The translations under genes were made by a program, and so were the position numbers. From NCBI RefSeq assembly GCF_028622095.1, contig NZ_CP115165.1, positions 3,035,501 through 3,099,500 on the forward strand: DNA of 64,000 bases, given 5' to 3'. The notes below the pieces were generated by a model, which saw only the letters and a list, made by a program, of their open reading frames with translations, was not told where the DNA came from and ran no database searches. Below, one piece after another: positions 20,695 to 33,129 of the stretch (within the stretch, counting starts at the first letter, position 1; each line of letters starts with the position of its first letter). Origin of the DNA: Deinococcus aquaticus. GTDB lineage: Bacteria > Deinococcota > Deinococci > Deinococcales > Deinococcaceae.

Positions 20695-23022
20695 TCAGCG
20701 GACGCTGGCGCGGAAGCAGACGCTGCCGGTTTCGCCGATAGGAATGGCCCCCAGGCGCACGCTGATGTCCTGGCCGGCAATGCTGCCGGCGTCGGTGTCG
20801 GCGGCCGAAGTGAGGGTGACGGTACTGGCGGGGCGGGTGACGAGCAGGCCGAGGCCCGCGCCGAACGCGCTGCTCTGCGGGAGGGTCTGCGGGGGTGAGG
20901 TGTCACGCAGCACGAAGTTGGCGGCGTCGCCGCCACTGACCCGGTATGCGATGCAGTACTCGAGGATCTCGCCGGGCAGCGCGCTGGACGTGGTGCCGGC
21001 CGCGCCGCTGCGGGTGACGTTCCGGACGCTCTTGGTGAGCAGCACGACGGGCGGCTGGGTAGTCACGGTCACGATGTCGCTGGCGGCGTTGTTGCTGGTC
21101 TGCGCGGCGGCCTCCCCTCCTCCGCTGACGCTGGCCGCGTTGGTGTACGTGCCGGCCGGACTGACCAGTACGGTCAGGGTCACGTCCGGGTAACTGCCGC
21201 CAGCGCTCAAGGCGTCGGTGCGGGTGCAGCGCAGCGGCGAGAGGGTGCAGGTCCAGCCGGGCCCGCTGATGCTCTGCGCGGTCATGCCGGCGGGCAGCGT
21301 GTCGGTCAGGGTGACGGTGCCAGTCGTGGGAGCGGGTCCGGCGTTCGAGACGCGCAGCGTGAACGTGCCGGGCACGCCCGTGCGGAAAGTTCCGGTGTGG
21401 GTTTTCGTGACGCTGAGGTCGGGGCCGGCGACGGTGACGCGGGCCGGTTGATCTCCGGCGGTGACGGGGTCGCTGTCGCTGGTGTCCGAGACGACCGTGC
21501 CGAGAGTCTGCTGGCGGTAGCTGACGGTGCCGGTGTTGTCAATCACAGTGCCGCCGGGCGTTCCGGCGTTCACGGTGACCCGGAAACGCACGCGGCTTTC
21601 CTCGTTGGGAAGGACCGCGCCGCCCTGCACAGCGTTCGCGCCGGTGCCCACGCGGAACACCACGCGTTTTCCGGCGGTGTCAAATTCAGCCTGATCGTCG
21701 CCGGCCAGGTCGGTTTTCGGGCCGGCGTTCGCGCCGGTCACGGTCATGGAGCCGGGCAGGTAGGTGGTGCCAGCCGGGATGGGGTCGGTCAGGATGACGT
21801 TCAGGGCGCCGTCGTTCCCCTGGTTGCGGATGACCAGTTCGTACTCCAGGGTGTCGCCGGGCAGCAGCACGCCGCCGTTCAGGTCGGTGACGGTCTTGGT
21901 CAGGGCGTCCTTGATGTTCGGAACGAAGATCTCTGTGGCCAGGGTGATCACGCCGGGGAAGATCACGTCGCTGCCCGTGCCGATCACGCGGACCACGGCG
22001 GAGGTGCTGCCGTTCGGGAGGGGCGTGTTGGGCGTGAAGGTATCGATGTCGAGGCCCAGGGTGTTCGTGAAGGCCGGCGTGCGGCCGCCCGTGACGTCCG
22101 TGCCGCCGCCCGCCGCGCCCGTGGTGGTAGAGATGGTGGAGTTGAATACGTCGTTGACCGGGTTGACGGTGTTCGACACGGTGTTCAGGGCCGCGGTGTT
22201 CGGCCCGAACCGCAGGCTGCCCTGCGGGGTCGCGGACACACCTTCCTGAGAGCCGCGGTCACCGTCGTACGCGACGACCCCGATGGTACTTTTGACCGTG
22301 CCGACGCTGGGGGTAATAAATCCGCTCACGGAAATGTCCACGGGCACGGCGGGGTCACTGGCCTGCAGGAATCCGTCGAACACGGCGAGGTTGCGGGTCG
22401 GCTGGGCCGGGTTGCGGTAAGCGACGACCAGCGTCCAGCCGGCCCAGCTGCCGCCGCCGGCCGTGCTGGCGACGTTCCCGGCGGTGTACGTGCCGCTGCC
22501 GCCGGCCTGCACGAGCGTGGTGACGTCCACGAACGACTGGTAGTTGCTGCCGATGACGCTGGTGCGCGTGGCGGTCAGGGCGACGCTGGCGCTGACGGGC
22601 GTCGCCAGGCGCACAGCCGCGCGGTTGGCGGCGCTGGTGCTGATACCCGACCAGTACAGTCCGGCGAACAGGACGCTGCTGCCGCTGCCCAGGGTCAGCG
22701 TGGCGGAACTGGAATTGGTGGTGGTGGCGTCGGTGTCGGTGTCGGTGGCCTGCATGTACACGTTGTTGTTCGTGTTGGTGCCGCCGGAGCGGACCGTGTT
22801 ACAGGTAGCGATCTGCGCGGCGGTGGCGGGAGCGACCGTCAGGCAGTGAAAGTTCACGTTCCCGATCAGGACGATGTCGCCGTTCGTGGCGGTATTCGCG
22901 TAGCGGGTCCCGAAGGCCTGCTGCGCCGACGCGCTCCCCAGCAGGGCCAGCAGGACCAGCGCCGCGAGCAGCGGGCCCAGCGAAGTCAGCAGATGGAGCG
23001 GTGCGCGCATAATGCTTCTCAC
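20695..23022 (-). CDS. Large secreted DUF11-repeat protein
   Basis: A 775-residue exported protein: signal peptide (about 1-33, ending ASAQQ), an N-terminal domain rich in Thr/Ser/Asn (34-380), and then at least three Ig-like DUF11 units, recognisable from repeated blocks such as LEYELVIRNQGNDG, FTLRVSNAGPAP and ILEYCIAYRVSGGDA. DUF11 modules are found in long bacterial and archaeal surface proteins. No sorting motif or membrane anchor is visible at the C-terminus (VCFRASVR). Probably an envelope or extracellular structural protein; the exact role is unknown. Confidence 0.78.
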   Translation of the reverse strand: MRSIMRAPLHLLTSLGPLLAALVLLALLGSASAQQAFGTRYANTATNGDIVLIGNVNFHCLTVAPATAAQIATCNTVRSGGTNTNNNVYMQATDTDTDATTTNSSSATLTLGSGSSVLFAGLYWSGISTSAANRAAVRLATPVSASVALTATRTSVIGSNYQSFVDVTTLVQAGGSGTYTAGNVASTAGGGSWAGWTLVVAYRNPAQPTRNLAVFDGFLQASDPAVPVDISVSGFITPSVGTVKSTIGVVAYDGDRGSQEGVSATPQGSLRFGPNTAALNTVSNTVNPVNDVFNSTISTTTGAAGGGTDVTGGRTPAFTNTLGLDIDTFTPNTPLPNGSTSAVVRVIGTGSDVIFPGVITLATEIFVPNIKDALTKTVTDLNGGVLLPGDTLEYELVIRNQGNDGALNVILTDPIPAGTTYLPGSMTVTGANAGPKTDLAGDDQAEFDTAGKRVVFRVGTGANAVQGGAVLPNEESRVRFRVTVNAGTPGGTVIDNTGTVSYRQQTLGTVVSDTSDSDPVTAGDQPARVTVAGPDLSVTKTHTGTFRTGVPGTFTLRVSNAGPAPTTGTVTLTDTLPAGMTAQSISGPGWTCTLSPLRCTRTDALSAGGSYPDVTLTVLVSPAGTYTNAASVSGGGEAAAQTSNNAASDIVTVTTQPPVVLLTKSVRNVTRSGAAGTTSSALPGEILEYCIAYRVSGGDAANFVLRDTSPPQTLPQSSAFGAGLGLLVTRPASTVTLTSAADTDAGSIAGQDISVRLGAIPIGETGSVCFRASVR

Positions 23023-23093
23023 AGTACCGGGTCCGGCATGTCGATTTCCTCACATCTGCCGTCCCCCCACTGGGGGCGCTGAGGTACAGCAGA

Positions 23094-23130
23094 AGGGGCC
23101 GGGCCTCCCTTCACGGAATGCCCGGCCCCT
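23094..23130 (-). terminator. Terminator of ilvC
   Basis: An 11-bp perfect stem (23094-23104 with 23120-23130) located 14 bases after the ilvC stop on the minus strand; it is followed by TTCTGCTG, a weak T-run. Confidence 0.65.
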
Positions 23131-23143
23131 GAACTTCGGGTGC

Positions 23144-24154
<1,011 letters not shown>

Positions 24155-24219
24155 GTTGGGGATTCTCCTACAGAAAGTGGGTGGGGGCGGAGTGTGGGCT
24201 AGGCGGGTTCAAGGGGTGG

Positions 24220-24274
24220 ATGGTTGATAGTTGAAGGTTGATGGGTTTTCTCTCGACCATCAACCATCAACCAT
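24220..24274. repeat. GGTTGATGG hairpin repeat, copy B1
   Basis: Reiterated GGTTGAT/ATCAACC units form an imperfect stem: left arm 24220-24244, right arm 24257-24274. It begins four bases after the ilvN stop codon (minus strand) and precedes ilvC. Three related hairpins occur at 26953, 38016 and 41903. A role as a terminator or RNA stabiliser between ilvN and ilvC is possible. Confidence 0.75.
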
Positions 24275-24278
24275 TGAC

Positions 24279-24901
24279 CTAGAACAGGTTGGGGACTTCG
24301 CGGGCGCGTTCCTCGCGGGGCTGTTCGATCTGCACGGCGGGCTTGAGGGCCTGCGTCTCGCCGTGGTACACGTGGCCGGGAATGTCGGCGTTGCTGCCGC
24401 GCGTCAGGGCGATGCGGCCGGTACGCATGGTTTCCAGGATGCCGAAGGGACGCATCTGCTCGATGAAGGCGGTCAGTTTGCCCTCGTCGCCCGTGACCTC
24501 GAAGGTCAGGGCGTGGCGGCCCACGTCCACGATGCGGCTACGGAAGTCCTCGGCGATCTGGCGGACCTCGACGCGGTTCTCGGGCGTGATGGCGACCTTC
24601 ACGAGGACCAGTTCGCGGTCCACGTACTTCTCGAGGCTGTGGTCGATGATGCGGACCACGTCGTGCAGTTTCTCCAGTTGCCGGATGGCCTGCTCGACCA
24701 CGCCCCGGTCACCGCTGACGACGATGGTCATGCGGGACACGCCTGGGTGCTCGGTGCTGCCGACTGACAGGCTCTTGATGTTGTAGCCACGCCGGCCGAA
24801 CAGGGCGGTGATGCGGGTCAGGACGCGGGGTTCGTCGCGGACCAGGATGGACAGCAGTTGTTCGGGGTTGGGTTCGCGCTGGTGGGGAATGGTTGCCTGT
24901 G

Positions 24902-24905
<4 letters not shown>
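24279..24905 (-). CDS. ilvN: Acetolactate synthase, regulatory subunit
   Basis: Valine-binding small subunit that activates and confers feedback control on the catalytic subunit IlvB. The N-terminal ACT domain (about 15-90) contains LLSILVRDEPRVLTRITALF and GRRGYNIKSLSVGSTEHPG; the C-terminal ALS_ss_C domain follows (about 95-175). The last 35 residues (after GNADIPG-like text) are a charged extension. 208 residues. The start ATG overlaps the ilvB stop (ATGA). Confidence 0.95.
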
Positions 24906-26665
<1,760 letters not shown>

Positions 26666-26735
26666 GACTCCTCCTTACCTGCTCACCTGCTGCCTGCTTG
26701 ACCTGCCTGCTGCGCTGCCGTCCGCTCTGAGAATG

Positions 26736-26760
26736 AAAAACCCCCGCTGGTGGGCGGGGG
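26736..26760 (-). terminator. ilvB attenuator terminator
   Basis: On the minus strand CCCCCGC (26760-26754) pairs with GCGGGGG (26747-26741) around a 6-base loop and is followed by TTTTT (26740-26736), 70 bases upstream of ilvB. It lies 21 bases after the stop of the branched-chain-rich leader peptide. Confidence 0.85.
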
Positions 26761-26781
26761 TGTGCGAAGTGGCGCGGACGC

Positions 26782-26835
26782 CTAGCCTCGGAAACCCCCG
26801 ATGCTAAGAAGTACCACCACGATCTGCGCACTCAT
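26782..26835 (-). CDS. ilvL: ilvB leader peptide, MSAQIVVVLLSIGGFRG
   Basis: A 17-codon frame with eight branched-chain codons in a nine-residue stretch (Ile-Val-Val-Val-Leu-Leu-Ser-Ile). It is the expected shape of an ilv attenuation peptide, able to sense all three end products. TATGGT lies six bases before the ATG, so the mRNA is probably leaderless. It is followed by a terminator and then ilvB. An extension of this frame upstream to 27006 is not needed and would cross repeat B2. Confidence 0.87.
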   Translation of the reverse strand: MSAQIVVVLLSIGGFRG

Positions 26836-26841
26836 GCCTAC

Positions 26842-26871
26842 ACCATAGGCTGACACCTGAACCCGGTGCAA
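26842..26871 (-). promoter_or_regulatory. Promoter of ilv leader
   Basis: -35 TTGCAC (26871-26866) and -10 TATGGT (26847-26842), 18 bases apart on the minus strand: the same -35 and spacing as at leuA. Confidence 0.72.
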
Positions 26872-26952
26872 GGTGCGTCTAGACCGCCCGCTCGGTACGG
26901 CGCGGGGAACAAACGAACGTTCGGCAGGCGTACACGCCTGTTGAGAGTCAAC

Positions 26953-26994
26953 AGTAGATGGTTGATGGAATCCAGAGTCCATCAACCATCTACT
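26953..26994. repeat. GGTTGATGG hairpin repeat, copy B2
   Basis: AGTAGATGGTTGATGG (26953-26968) and its exact complement (26979-26994) form a 16-bp perfect stem with a 10-base loop, flanked by further partly matching GGTTGA/TCAACC words. It lies 29 bases beyond the VanW gene stop (minus strand) and upstream of the ilv leader promoter, so it may insulate the two units. Confidence 0.8.
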
Positions 26995-27023
26995 TTCAAC
27001 CATCACCTTTTAACTGTGAACCG

Positions 27024-28721
27024 TCAGCTTCTCGGGCCGGTTTCGTACACCGCCTGCCAGGGTTTGTACACGGTGCTGACCCGGTCGGTGCGGGTGCCTT
27101 TCGCGTCCCGGATGGTGCGGCTGATGTACAGGCTGTACCCGTCGGCGGCCCAGTCCACCTGGGTCATCTGGCCGGGGCGCAGGTTGGGGTTCACCACGTA
27201 CTTGGGACCGGGGTGCGGCACGCGGGCCGTGATGACGGCCGGGTTGATGGTGACGGTCCGTTTGGGTTTCACGCCCCACACCTGCACGTCCAGGGTGCTG
27301 GTGGCGTTGTTGTTGATGGTCTTGATCAGGATGGGCGCGCTGGTGTCGTTCTTCATCTTCAGGTCCAGGCCCGGGTCGTACACGGCGGCCTCGAAGCCCA
27401 CCTGCGGTTCGTAGTAGCCCACGCGGTACGAGTGCTGGTTACGTTCCACGACCGGCAGGCCCGCCTGGTACAGCGCGCGGAAGGCAGTGGTGCTGACCTG
27501 GCACACGCCGCCGCCCAGGCCGTCCACGGTGCGGCCACCGCTGATGATCAGGCCGCCCACGAATCCGTTCGAGGCGTCGATGCTGCCCAGGGCCTTCAGG
27601 AATGAGAAGACCTCTCCGGCGGGCACGACGGCGCCGTTGATCTTCGCGGCGGCGTTGGCGACGTTCGTGCGGCGCGCGGCGCTGGAGTGGTAGTAGGTGC
27701 TGCGGCCCGTGGCGATCAGCTCCAGTTTCCCGGCGTCCGGGAGGCTCGCCAGGGTCAGGGTGGGTTTGTCGACCCGGCTGGGGAACACGGCCGCCTTCTG
27801 CGTGACGTCCAGCACGCTCTTACGGAAGATGGCGTACGCGGCGGCGCGGTCCGTGACGACCCCGGCGCTCTCCCGGACCTTCACGAGCTTGCCGCCCTGA
27901 AGGGCGTAGCGGGCGTTCTGGGCAGGCTGATCGACAAAGCCGGTCAGGCGACCGAAGGCGGCCTTGAGGGTCGTCTCGTCGGGCACGATCCCGGTTTCAC
28001 GCACCCAGTACAGGTCCGCGACCTGAAGGGCGTTCAGGGTGCCGGTGCGGCCCGTGGTGCCGAGTTTCACGGTGAAGGGGCGGGCCAGCGCGTTGCCCTG
28101 TTTCACGTAGGCGCCCAGAGCCTCGGTGGTGTACCGGGGGGCCTGCTCGGCCGCCGTGACCGTCAGGGTGGTGAGGGCGGGGTTGGCGACGTAGGTGTTC
28201 ACGGCGCCGGTCACGTCGACCTTCACGCCGGTCACGCCGGGTTTCACGGCGTACTTCTTGCTGATCTTGTCGAAGTACACGCTGGCGTTTCTGGGCGCGG
28301 TGTTCAGCCCGGCGGTCAGGGTGGTCAGGGCCACCTTGGCCTGCGCGGCGTCCACGGCGGCTGTCAGGGGAATGTCCTGCACCTGCGCCGCCCCGATCAT
28401 GCCCTGCAGGCGCTCCAGCACGCCGCGCTCGGCGGTGATCTTCTGCGCGGCCTGTACGCTGGTTTCAGCGTCGGCGTGCCAGCCGAGCGTGTCGGCCGCG
28501 ACCGTCCAGCTGTTCTTGCCGGCGCGGACCGTGACCTGGGGCGCGGCGGCCGCCCGGTTTCCCAGCGCGGTGAGGGCCTGCTCGCGGTTCATACCGCCGA
28601 CGTCCACGCCGGCAATGTGCAGTCCGGGGGCAATCTTGCCGTCCGGTTGCGTTGCGACACCCATGGCGAGCGCCCCTCCGAGGAGTGCGACTGCCGTTAT
28701 CCCTGCCACCCAGTACTTCAT
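27024..28721 (-). CDS. VanW-domain envelope protein
   Basis: A 565-residue protein with an uncleaved or cleaved N-terminal helix (WVAGITAVALLGGALAMGV), a peptidoglycan-binding-type region (PG_binding_4-like, about 35-330) and a VanW domain (about 340-490) with GGGVCQVSTTAFRALYQAGL and NQHSYRVGYYEPQVG. A short G5/late beta region closes the protein. VanW proteins accompany some vancomycin-resistance operons, but most, including this one, are housekeeping envelope proteins of unknown activity. TACACT lies eight bases before the ATG. Hairpin B2 follows the stop. Confidence 0.85.
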   Translation of the reverse strand: MKYWVAGITAVALLGGALAMGVATQPDGKIAPGLHIAGVDVGGMNREQALTALGNRAAAAPQVTVRAGKNSWTVAADTLGWHADAETSVQAAQKITAERGVLERLQGMIGAAQVQDIPLTAAVDAAQAKVALTTLTAGLNTAPRNASVYFDKISKKYAVKPGVTGVKVDVTGAVNTYVANPALTTLTVTAAEQAPRYTTEALGAYVKQGNALARPFTVKLGTTGRTGTLNALQVADLYWVRETGIVPDETTLKAAFGRLTGFVDQPAQNARYALQGGKLVKVRESAGVVTDRAAAYAIFRKSVLDVTQKAAVFPSRVDKPTLTLASLPDAGKLELIATGRSTYYHSSAARRTNVANAAAKINGAVVPAGEVFSFLKALGSIDASNGFVGGLIISGGRTVDGLGGGVCQVSTTAFRALYQAGLPVVERNQHSYRVGYYEPQVGFEAAVYDPGLDLKMKNDTSAPILIKTINNNATSTLDVQVWGVKPKRTVTINPAVITARVPHPGPKYVVNPNLRPGQMTQVDWAADGYSLYISRTIRDAKGTRTDRVSTVYKPWQAVYETGPRS

Positions 28722-28858
28722 CGCCGTACAGTGTAAGGAAATTCACGCCGCTGTGTTTAAGGAAAGTCACCTTCCCCCGCCCACACCCACGTTCATTAAG
28801 TTCCTGATGTTGTGAGGAAGTGTATACCCCCGGCGTGCCGTCCGGCCCGATACATGAA

Positions 28859-28892
28859 GACACCACTCCCGGAAAGTCCGGTGGGTGGTGTC
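28859..28892 (-). terminator. Terminator of lysJ
   Basis: GACACCAC (28859-28866) pairs with GTGGTGTC (28885-28892); inner CCCGG/CCGG extends it. On the minus strand it follows lysJ and runs into TTCAT. The rest of the 232-base gap 28722-28953 holds the vanW promoter and no gene. Confidence 0.6.
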
Positions 28893-28953
28893 CTTGTGGG
28901 CGCAGCGCCTGTACATTCCGGGCCTGTGCTGTCTGGGCCTATCCGGTCTGGGC

Positions 28954-30237
<1,284 letters not shown>

Positions 30238-30341
30238 GCTCTTGTCCTCCGTGGGGTGTGCGCGCGCCCGGCTGGGGCGCGGTTGTTGCGACAGTGTAGG
30301 CCCTGCGGGGCCCGGTGGACTGTAGGTGTCCAGCCCACACG

Positions 30342-30382
30342 ATCATGGCACATGATAGGCGAAACAGGTATTTTCTTTTCAA
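30342..30382 (-). promoter_or_regulatory. Candidate lysJ promoter with palindromic operator
   Basis: On the minus strand TTGAAA (30382-30377) and TATCAT (30357-30352) are 19 bases apart. The inverted repeat ATCATGGCACATGAT (30342-30356) covers the -10 and start region. The leader to lysJ would be about 105 nt. Sequence-only prediction. Confidence 0.4.
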
Positions 30383-30400
30383 TCGCCGCGTTCCCGATTG

Positions 30401-31273
30401 TCAGGCCGGTAGAGGTCTGGGGCGCGGCGGCAGGTTGATCAACCCCAGCCCCGCCAGCACCACCAGCACGCCCGCCACCGACAGCGCCCCCACGGGTTCC
30501 CCGGCCAGGGCCGCCCAGCCCAGACCCCACACTGGCAGTGCGTACGTGACGGCCGTGACCTGGGTGGGCGATACGCGCGCCAGCAGACCGTAGTACAGCA
30601 GGTAAGCCAGTCCACTGCCGACCACGCCCAGGAACGCCACCGCGCCCAGCGCCGTGACCGTCAGCGGCGCGGGAGCCGGGCCGATCAGGGCGACGGGCAG
30701 CAGCATGACGCTACTGAGGCCCAGTTGCGTGGTCGCCAGTCCCACGGGGTTCAGGCCAACCAGGGTGCGCTTGGCGATGGTCGTGGCGACCGCGTAGCCC
30801 AGGCTGGCCAGCAGCAGGATGATCACGCCCTGCACCGTGGCGTGCCCGCCGCCCAGCCCGCCGGACACCGTGAGGGTCACGCCCGCCATGCCCAGCAGCA
30901 CGCCGCCCAGCGTTAGCCCGCGCAGCCGCGTGTCGCGCAGGGTCAGGCCGATCAGCAGCGCGAACAGTGGCGTGGTCGCGTTGATGATCGCCGCGATGTT
31001 GGAGCTGACTGTCTGCTCGCCCCACGCGAAGAACGACCAGGGAATCACGTTGTTGAACAGCGCGACCAGCAGCAGCGGTTTCCACAGACGCGCGGGCGGC
31101 AGCGCGTGGCGACCCAGCCGCAGCGCCCCGATCAGGACCAGCGCCCCGAACACCGATCTGAGCAGCGCCACCCACACCGGCGGGAACACCTCGCCACTCA
31201 GGCGGATCAGCAGGAACGACACACCCCAGAAGGCGGACAGCAGGAACATCTCCAGCGCGTCGCGGTGGGTCAC
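30401..31273 (-). CDS. DMT-superfamily transporter (EamA domains)
   Basis: A 290-residue inner-membrane protein with ten predicted helices in two EamA repeats (about 10-135 and 150-285); PVWVALLRSVFGALVLI and TTPLFALLIGLTLRDTRL are typical blocks. Members export amino acids, metabolites or drugs. It is the last gene of a three-gene unit with four-base overlaps (DJ-1/PfpI, flavin-barrel protein, transporter), so it may export or import a compound handled by the other two. Substrate unknown. Confidence 0.85.
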   Translation of the reverse strand: MTHRDALEMFLLSAFWGVSFLLIRLSGEVFPPVWVALLRSVFGALVLIGALRLGRHALPPARLWKPLLLVALFNNVIPWSFFAWGEQTVSSNIAAIINATTPLFALLIGLTLRDTRLRGLTLGGVLLGMAGVTLTVSGGLGGGHATVQGVIILLLASLGYAVATTIAKRTLVGLNPVGLATTQLGLSSVMLLPVALIGPAPAPLTVTALGAVAFLGVVGSGLAYLLYYGLLARVSPTQVTAVTYALPVWGLGWAALAGEPVGALSVAGVLVVLAGLGLINLPPRPRPLPA

Positions 31274-31893
31274 GTGCGGCCTCCCGGCACGAATGGTGCG
31301 GCGAGGTGCGCGGGCAGGGCGGGCCAGCCTTCTTCCTGCGCGGCCCCGCCCGGCCAGTTCTCCTTGCCGCTCCAGCGCTCGATGCTCAGGGCATACACGC
31401 CGGTGCGGGCCAGGTCGGCGTCCGTGATGGGCCGGGTGTGCATGCCCACGCGCAGGCCCGGAAAGACCCGCTCGCTGAGGGTGGTCAGGGCCGCGCGGGC
31501 GTCCTCGCCGTGCAGGACGCGGGCCGTACCGAACACGATCACGCTGCGGTACTGCACGCTCAGTTCCAGCGGGGAGTTGCTGGGCAGCAGCGCGCCGGTC
31601 TCGGTGACCTCGAAGGTGGCGAGATGGCCCTGCGCCTCGCCCTGCTCCGTGTTGGCACGCAGGCGTCCCACGACGTTCGTGTGGTACACGAGGTCACGCC
31701 ATTCTGGCCGGTACGCGAAGGCCAGCGGCGTCACGAACGGCCAGACGCGGTCGTCCTCGCCCCGGTACACGGTCGCCACGCGGCCCAGCGGCACGCGCAG
31801 CAGCAGGGCCTCGATCCAGGCGTCGTCCCGGCGGTTCTGCGGGCGGCGGCCCACGCTAGGGTCACGCTGCGCGGGGTCGTAGAAGCCGCTCAC
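31270..31893 (-). CDS. Pyridoxamine 5'-phosphate oxidase-like flavin-binding protein
   Basis: A 207-residue split-barrel protein of the PNPOx-like family that normally binds FMN or related cofactors as a dimer. LGRVATVYRGEDDRVWPFVTPLAFAY contains the barrel's cofactor strand, and LVYHTNVVGRLRANTE the next; SVIVFGTARVL the third. This group is related to nitroimidazole-resistance (NimA-like) proteins and putative reductases. It overlaps both neighbours by four bases. Reaction not known. Confidence 0.8.
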   Translation of the reverse strand: MSGFYDPAQRDPSVGRRPQNRRDDAWIEALLLRVPLGRVATVYRGEDDRVWPFVTPLAFAYRPEWRDLVYHTNVVGRLRANTEQGEAQGHLATFEVTETGALLPSNSPLELSVQYRSVIVFGTARVLHGEDARAALTTLSERVFPGLRVGMHTRPITDADLARTGVYALSIERWSGKENWPGGAAQEEGWPALPAHLAAPFVPGGRT

Positions 31894-32510
31894 GCCGTCA
31901 CCCCGTCCAGCAGCCCCTGGCCCGTCCAGCGGAATTCCATCTGCCGGGCGGTGCGTTCGGCCAGCGCGCGCGAGTGCAGCCTCTCGACGAGGTGCAGGGT
32001 CATGTCGATGCCGGCGCTGATCCCGCCGGACGTGACCACCGCGCCCGTGTCCACCCAGGCGACGTCCGGCACGACCATCAGTGCCGGGAACGTGGCGGCA
32101 AGGTCGGCCTGATCCTCCCAGTGGGTGGTGACGCGCCGCCCGTCCAGCAGGCCCGCCCTGGCCAGCAGGAACGCGCCGGTGCAGATCGACGCCAGCACCT
32201 CCACCCGCGTGGCCTGCGCGCGCACCCAGTCCTGCACGCGCGGGTCGGCCAGGGGAACGTCCATCACGCCGCCGGGCACGATCAGCACGTCCAGCGGCGG
32301 ATGATCATCCAGCGTGGCGTGCGGCAGTACCCGGAACCCCCCGCGCCCGACCGCCGGGGTGCCGGACGCGCCGATCAGGACCGGCTGGAAGGGCGCCGCC
32401 TCGCCGTCGCGCCCGGCCAGCCGCGTGGCCACACTCAGGACCTCGAAGGGGCCGCCCAGATCGAGCACCTCGATGCCGTCGAAGATCAGGATGCCGACGG
32501 TGCGGGTCAC
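31890..32510 (-). CDS. DJ-1/PfpI family protein (isonitrile-hydratase-like)
   Basis: A 206-residue class I glutamine amidotransferase-like protein. The nucleophile elbow cysteine is in LASICTGAFLLARAG (about 105), with the upstream glutamate in TVGILIFDGIEVLDLGGPFEV. DVAWVDTGAVVTSGGISAGIDM is the late family block found in isonitrile hydratases and in the sensor half of GlxA/FtrA regulators; there is no DNA-binding domain here. GTG start. First gene of a three-gene overlapping unit. Repeat A4 lies directly upstream. Confidence 0.85.
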   Translation of the reverse strand: MTRTVGILIFDGIEVLDLGGPFEVLSVATRLAGRDGEAAPFQPVLIGASGTPAVGRGGFRVLPHATLDDHPPLDVLIVPGGVMDVPLADPRVQDWVRAQATRVEVLASICTGAFLLARAGLLDGRRVTTHWEDQADLAATFPALMVVPDVAWVDTGAVVTSGGISAGIDMTLHLVERLHSRALAERTARQMEFRWTGQGLLDGVTA

Positions 32511-32511
32511 A

Positions 32512-32645
32512 GCGACTCCGATTGAATGGTTTGCAAAACCAGCTCAATCCGAGCGGATGCGAGTAGGAGTAAGGCGGAGTCCGGGCGTGGAGTGAGCAAC
32601 CCGGTGGTGTTCCGGGTTGTGAACAAAACAGACGGACTCCGCGTC
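32512..32645. repeat. Dispersed MITE-like repeat, copy A4
   Basis: About 133 bp, inverted relative to A3 and A5. The block GGGCGTGGAGTGAGCAACCCG and the stem ATTGAATGGTTTGCAAAACC are well kept. Its right end reaches into the stop codon of the GNAT gene (32644-32646). It fills the whole gap between the DJ-1 gene and the GNAT gene, so any promoter for the DJ-1 operon must lie in or beside the repeat. Confidence 0.82.
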
Positions 32646-33111
32646 ATGCCGTCCCCCGGCCCAGCAGGAGGCTGAAGTGGTGCGCGGTGACGTTCATGCC
32701 AGCGCGGTGGTACAGGCGGTGCGCGGCGTGGCGCTTCTCCCCCACCCCGGAGTCGAGGTGGAGTTCCGCGCAGTGCAGGTCGCGGGCGCGGGCCTCCAGC
32801 CAGTGCAGCAGTGCGCGGGCGTGACCGCGTCCACGGGCTTCGGGGAGGGTGCTCAGGTCGTCCACGTACAGCGTGCGCCCGGCCCAGAGCAGGTGCATGA
32901 CGCGGTACCCGGCGACGGCGGCGGCCTCTTCACGGTCCGGCTCGAACGCGCCGACCAGCGCGTAGCCCTCGACCTGGGTGGTGCTCAGGAAGGCTCGCAG
33001 GGCGTCCGGGCTGACGGTGTGGGGCGAGTCGGGCCGTAGCGCGCGTAGGGCCGGGAGGGCCAGCTCCGCCTGCGCGGGCGGGATGGGCCGGAGGGTGGCG
33101 GGATCAGTCAT
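32644..33111 (-). CDS. GNAT-family N-acetyltransferase
   Basis: A 155-residue acetyltransferase. The acetyl-CoA pyrophosphate loop is LPEARGRGHARALLHWLEA (about 88-106, R/Q-x-x-G-x-G/A as RGRGHA), and LYVDDLSTLPEARG is the preceding strand. The acceptor is unknown. It is transcribed divergently from the MocR-type gene 18 bases away, with TAGTGT six bases before its ATG, and ends inside repeat A4. Confidence 0.85.
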   Translation of the reverse strand: MTDPATLRPIPPAQAELALPALRALRPDSPHTVSPDALRAFLSTTQVEGYALVGAFEPDREEAAAVAGYRVMHLLWAGRTLYVDDLSTLPEARGRGHARALLHWLEARARDLHCAELHLDSGVGEKRHAAHRLYHRAGMNVTAHHFSLLLGRGTA

Positions 33112-33116
33112 GGGCG

Positions 33117-33123
33117 TACACTA
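33117..33123. promoter_or_regulatory. Shared -10 serving two divergent leaderless genes
   Basis: The heptamer TACACTA gives TACACT on the plus strand, seven bases before the MocR ATG, and TAGTGT on the minus strand, six bases before the GNAT ATG. Only 18 bases separate the start codons, so each -35 must lie inside the opposing gene, and the two promoters should exclude each other. Confidence 0.6.
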
Positions 33124-33129
33124 CGAGGC

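Noticed and set aside
26835..27006. Longer version of the ilv leader starting at 27006
   Set aside because: It would run through hairpin repeat B2 and past the promoter at 26842-26871; the short form with TATGGT upstream is consistent.
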